A DNA stretch of 64,000 bases from Desarmillaria ectypa (lineage: Eukaryota > Basidiomycota > Agaricomycetes > Agaricales > Physalacriaceae), in contig JAUDYN010000005.1 of NCBI GenBank assembly GCA_030407005.1, positions 2,542,001 to 2,606,000 of the forward strand. The letters run 5' to 3'. Position numbers and translations under genes: made by a program. The notes beneath the pieces are model-generated. The model made no database searches, was not told the DNA's origin, and saw nothing but the letters and a program-made list of their open reading frames with translations. Below, in pieces: positions 60,545 through 64,000 of this stretch. Numbering within the stretch: position 1 is the stretch's first letter; every line of letters starts with the position of its first letter.

Positions 60545-60987
60545 AGAGAAAATGGCCAGATTGCATATATGCCATCTTTATGTACCTATCTATTCTATCG
60601 AACCACATTTTTTTCCTTTACTATTGTGAAATCGTATCACGCCGGGTCCAGACTGGTGGGGTCAGGCCAGGCCATGGATTTCAATAGAATGCCCGGCCTG
60701 TATTTTTTGGTACTGGGTGTTAGTTCCATGTTGTGTTGGGGGGAGCTAGGGGTTGACGAAAGAGATTAGGCTGCATTTCTCGGGTGTCGTCGATGAAGGA
60801 AGAAAAGACCCACCGGGCCGTACTTCCGACTTGATAGTCAACTTTCGCACGCAGGAGTTGTTGCGTGTACGATCTCTTGATGATCTCCAAGATAAAAAGG
60901 CTATGGTCCAATGCATTTGGCCCGCCAGTACATTTTCACTTCTACTCTGATTAGGTACACAAAAGCATGCAGTGTACCTCACTATAA
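60545..60987. other. CYP51 upstream region, no gene seen
   Basis: About 440 bp that should contain the ERG11 promoter on the minus strand and the 3' flank of the fucosyltransferase-like gene. No sterol-regulatory motif could be claimed by eye. Confidence 0.5.
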
Positions 60988-62758
60988 CTATCTATGATCA
61001 TCTGCGTGAGGTGACCCCCAAAGAAGGGTCCTCGTAACACCGTTTTGCCACGATTCGACGCGTCGTCGAGCCAGTATCGACATGGTAGATCTATCCGTAC
61101 CAACAAATCCAACTCCTCCCGACTGTATAACTGCATCGATGAGGAGGGGGTACCTACCCAAGGATAAACACAAAGTAATCAAAACTGAGTCGAACAGCAG
61201 CTCACCAATCCCCGTAGAGTTCCTTCGTCTTGGAATGGTCGGGCGCAAACCAACCTTGCTGTGCGACCTCTTCCCACCAACTCACATTCCTTTCATCGCT
61301 TGTCATGATAACATGCTTGACATCTATACCCTTAGTTTGTAGCAATTCACCTTTAACCTCCTGCACCCGTCTAGCAATGACAGAGATAGAAGGAAAGCAT
61401 TCTTCCTGTGGTGTACCCCAACAGTAGTTCTTGAAGTCAGCGTGCCGAGAATGAATACCAATGTACTGCGCCAGATTTAGTACATCAAAAAGAAGAGAAG
61501 GTAATATAATGATACCGCAGGTGTGGGACCGTTGTCGTCCAAACCCAGTGCGCGGTTGATATACTTCTTCGCCAAAGTTTCGAGGGAGGGAACCCAATGC
61601 ATGTGCTGAGCAACGAAGCCCCAGGCGGGGCTATAGTCGTGATCGTATTCGAATGGCTGGGAACATTGAGTATTGTTTGATATCTATGAGAAGCAGCTAT
61701 GACCCACCTGTTGTGCGCAGACATAATATAAATAGTCATAGCAAAGAAGTTGTTCGTCTGGTGGAAGTGATACATTTAAAATTGGCGAAGGAAGTGGTGT
61801 TACGAGGTTGGCGTTTCGTGTTTCTGGAAAGGCGAATTTTGCGAGCGTCCAAAATGTAGTATGTGAGTCGTATTCATAATTCTGAATGAGCTTGACCCAA
61901 TCCGGTAGCTTCGTATATGAGATGTCTATGCACAAGAGGTCAGCCAGAAATTAACTTTACGAGTAACAAACGATCACCCCTACCAAGTTTCAGGTGGTCT
62001 AGGACAGTGCTCCCACGGGGACCTTTATCGTGATTTTGTGATGTCGCTTCCCAAACGTTCCAGCACCCGAGTCCATCTAGTTCTGGACTGTTCGGATCCT
62101 TCACATCTCGCCATTCGAGAATAGGTCTGTTCAATGCTTGCCGAAGGCGGGGAACATCAAAAACATCGCCAAATGCGATTGATGGTGCCGCGGGACCAAT
62201 ATGCGAGGGAGTAAACATGGGCAACACCGGTACACGCTCGGTTATCAGGCCCAGATATATCAGATTGATCTGTGAAACGGTCAACAGCTCAAGCGAGTGC
62301 GCCGAAAAATAATAATCGACTAACATAGGTCATCACATCATTCGCTGCGTAGGAACATGAGCGTCGATACCTACTGTTACTTGAATGAAAAGATACTCAC
62401 TCCAGCCAGCAGATATCCACGAAGTGATGTATTTGATGTCAGGGATTAGATTATCTACAAAACTGAGAACAGCAAAAAACAATGAGGATTCTTATCACCC
62501 ACCACCGAAGTGCTCAGTTGGCGCACCAACGAGGAAGTTCAAGGGATCGAATGGATCTACGTCGACGTTCTTGGTGAGTTCCAACAAGGGCGATGCCTCT
62601 GATGATGTCCAAAGCCAGAGTCCGACCAAAAAAATGAGCGCGACTAGAGACCCCCCAATAACGGCACTAATGAAAAAGCTTCCTCTGTCCTTGGGTTTGT
62701 TCCAGAGCGGGGTGGAAGATTCCGTTCGCGAATGGGTCAACAAGGACGCACCATCCAT
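60988..62758 (-). CDS. Type II membrane protein, GDP-fucose O-fucosyltransferase-like
   Basis: Exons 62758-62499, 62462-62401, 62344-62325, 62269-61984, 61925-61708, 61656-61516, 61465-61206, 61153-60988; 1,413 nt, 470 residues. A short cytosolic N-terminus is followed by one membrane anchor (FISAVIGGSLVALIFLVGLW), giving a Golgi-type topology. The catalytic region starts GWTNDVMTYINLIYLGLITE, has IGIHSRHADFKNYC (a HxRxxDF block as in fucosyltransferase-fold enzymes), MTSDERNVSWWEEV and GGVGFVGTDRSTMSILARRR near the end. The HSRHADF and GTDRSTMS motifs fit the GT-B nucleotide-binding part of O-fucosyltransferases; donor and acceptor are unknown. One intron (62463-62498) is only 36 nt. No lesion was seen. 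Confidence 0.8.
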
Positions 62759-63326
62759 GATAGCTCTTGAATATCTATGAAGACACGAGCGGGATGTGGA
62801 TGGTAAGCTTTATGTCAAAGAACAAGCAGGCCTTGGCATTCTCACCATACGTCGCCTTGAACCTGGCCGTGACCGTCCATCAGCAAGTTTTAATAGGAAC
62901 TGATTGACAGCGCACCTTTCAATTCATTTTTACTTTGTTTCTCTCCAAATGGGTTCGCGGGTGCACATGCTTTGCTCGACGCCACCCCTCCAAATCGGAA
63001 TTCGAAGATCTTCAAATGAAAATGAAAACAGTGATTCAGAGGCGGCGCCGGAGCCTAAATGCCGACTCGCACTTGCGCCGCTTCTCATCCGCTCGATAAT
63101 TCAGTCATTTCAGAGAGCGTACAGAACTTTATCCTGTTTGTGCCCTAGTTCTCCGACTCGTGCAGTTCGCCGGGTATTTATCATGGCCCACTAATACACG
63201 TATGGCTCATGCATAAAGGAGGGTGAACCGATAGGAGCCGAGAGATCAATTTCTTACACGCTATAACAACAACAAACGAGAAGGAAGATATCTGGCACAA
63301 CTTGTAAAAAGCCAAGATGTAAATCC
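62759..63326. other. Intergenic region, no gene seen
   Basis: About 570 bp upstream of the fucosyltransferase-like gene and downstream of the pectate lyase. No motif recognised. Confidence 0.5.
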
Positions 63327-64000
63327 TCAGAATGTAAGTGTTTGTCCCGTATTAGCCTCGACTGTAGCACAAACAGAGGCCGTAGCGATGAGACTGTAGC
63401 TGTATCCGAGTCGGGAAGCAGTGATGGTGCCCACGTCGGCAGCTACAAATTAACCTGGTTGGTACACTGATAAATCGAAGAACTGGTGACGTACTATTCT
63501 CTGCACCTCCGCAGTCTGCATAAATAGATAAGAATAGCATCGAACTTGAAAATGTCAATTATACTGACCATTGCCTATGGCAACTGCGTATCCCTCATCA
63601 GTGGAGTACAGAGGCTTTTCGGTGCCTTTCAAATAACATTCTTGATCCAAGGGCTCCAGAATATACAATGAATCTCTCACCAGTCCAAACGTTGTTCTCA
63701 ACAAGTAGTTCAGCGCCGTCACGGGTATTGATTCCGTCATTGTTGTCATCGTAAACGTTGTTGAAGATGTGCCCTATGAGAATGCTGAATACATGCACAA
63801 AATGTGATGGAAGAAAGGAAGTCAGTCACCTATACCAAATCTGAAAGACGGGGTACGAGAGTTGAGGTCGTGCCATCAGTTGAGGGCAAAAGTAACTCTG
63901 ATGGCTGCGTCTTCATTGCTGTTACTGTCAAAATGACCAATGAGGGAAGCCTTCCAATGAGTGTAGAGCTTGCTATTGGTGACAATGATTCCGTAACAAC
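63327..64000 (-). pseudogene. Pectate lyase (PL1 family), 3' part, one in-frame stop
   Basis: Secreted parallel beta-helix enzyme cleaving pectate by elimination. The 5' part is outside the window. Exons 64000-63836, 63773-63681, 63625-63569, 63515-63495, 63442-63327. Conserved text: WKASLIGHFDSNSNEDAAIR, WHDLNSRTPSFRFG (the RxPxxR-type catalytic region), HIFNNVYDDNNDGINTRDGA, ELLVENNVW, PLYSTDEGYAVAIGN, DCGGAEN, and an ending ANTGQTLTF. A TGA at 63876-63878 falls between FALN and WHDLNS where relatives have an aromatic or other residue; a CGA to TGA change could explain it. All the rest is in frame. The gene is either newly broken or carries a sequence error. Confidence 0.75.

Noticed and set aside
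63360..63400. Apparent frameshift at the end of the pectate lyase
   Set aside because: On careful rereading the frame is continuous to ANTGQTLTF and the stop at 63327-63329.

Overview
The window is nuclear DNA of a filamentous basidiomycete, most likely an agaricomycete mushroom-forming fungus. The signs are compact genes on both strands, many introns of about 47-60 nt with GT-AG borders, tiny exons, and the gene content: delta-12 desaturase, Sec61 alpha, CYP51, zuotin, Spo7-like protein, laccase-type and heme-thiolate peroxidase relatives, and Zn2Cys6 regulators. All gene models were spliced by hand; exon borders are given where the reading frame, the splice sites and the family alignment agree.

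Layout. 1-7.3 kb: 3' part of a delta-12 fatty acid desaturase, complete SEC61 alpha, and a decayed laccase-like gene that has lost copper ligands. 8.5-20.8 kb: a long disordered Ser/Pro-rich protein, a Spo7-like nuclear envelope protein, a PQ-loop membrane protein, a broken amidohydrolase, and an EH/EF-hand-like proline-rich protein. 21-26.2 kb: two tandem Zn2Cys6 transcription factor paralogues. 28-38.6 kb: hotdog thioesterase, zuotin, a secreted PA/M28-type peptidase-like protein, the queuine tRNA-ribosyltransferase accessory subunit, and a damaged GT61-type glycosyltransferase. 39-48.1 kb: a repeat-rich block with three copies of a small secreted-protein gene, two of them in a 1,214-bp inverted repeat with no CpG, and a dead Ty1/copia element inserted in one arm. 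48.3-64 kb: a protein of unknown function, a decayed linoleate-diol-synthase-like dioxygenase, a damaged heme-thiolate peroxidase, a Con-6-like gene, CYP51 (ERG11), a fucosyltransferase-like membrane protein, and the 3' end of a pectate lyase.

Two patterns stand out. First, housekeeping genes (SEC61, CYP51, zuotin, QTRT2, Spo7-like) are intact, while secreted or lifestyle genes (laccase-like, heme-thiolate peroxidase, oxylipin dioxygenase, amidohydrolase, pectate lyase) carry stops, frameshifts or lost catalytic residues. This would fit a lineage shedding decay enzymes, for example a root symbiont, but that is inference. Second, the 40.4-48.1 kb block shows extreme CpG loss, and the two LTRs of the copia element differ only by transitions, nearly all explained by decay of CpG sites. 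This points to methylation-linked or RIP-like mutation of repeats, which has also consumed most of the small secreted-protein genes.
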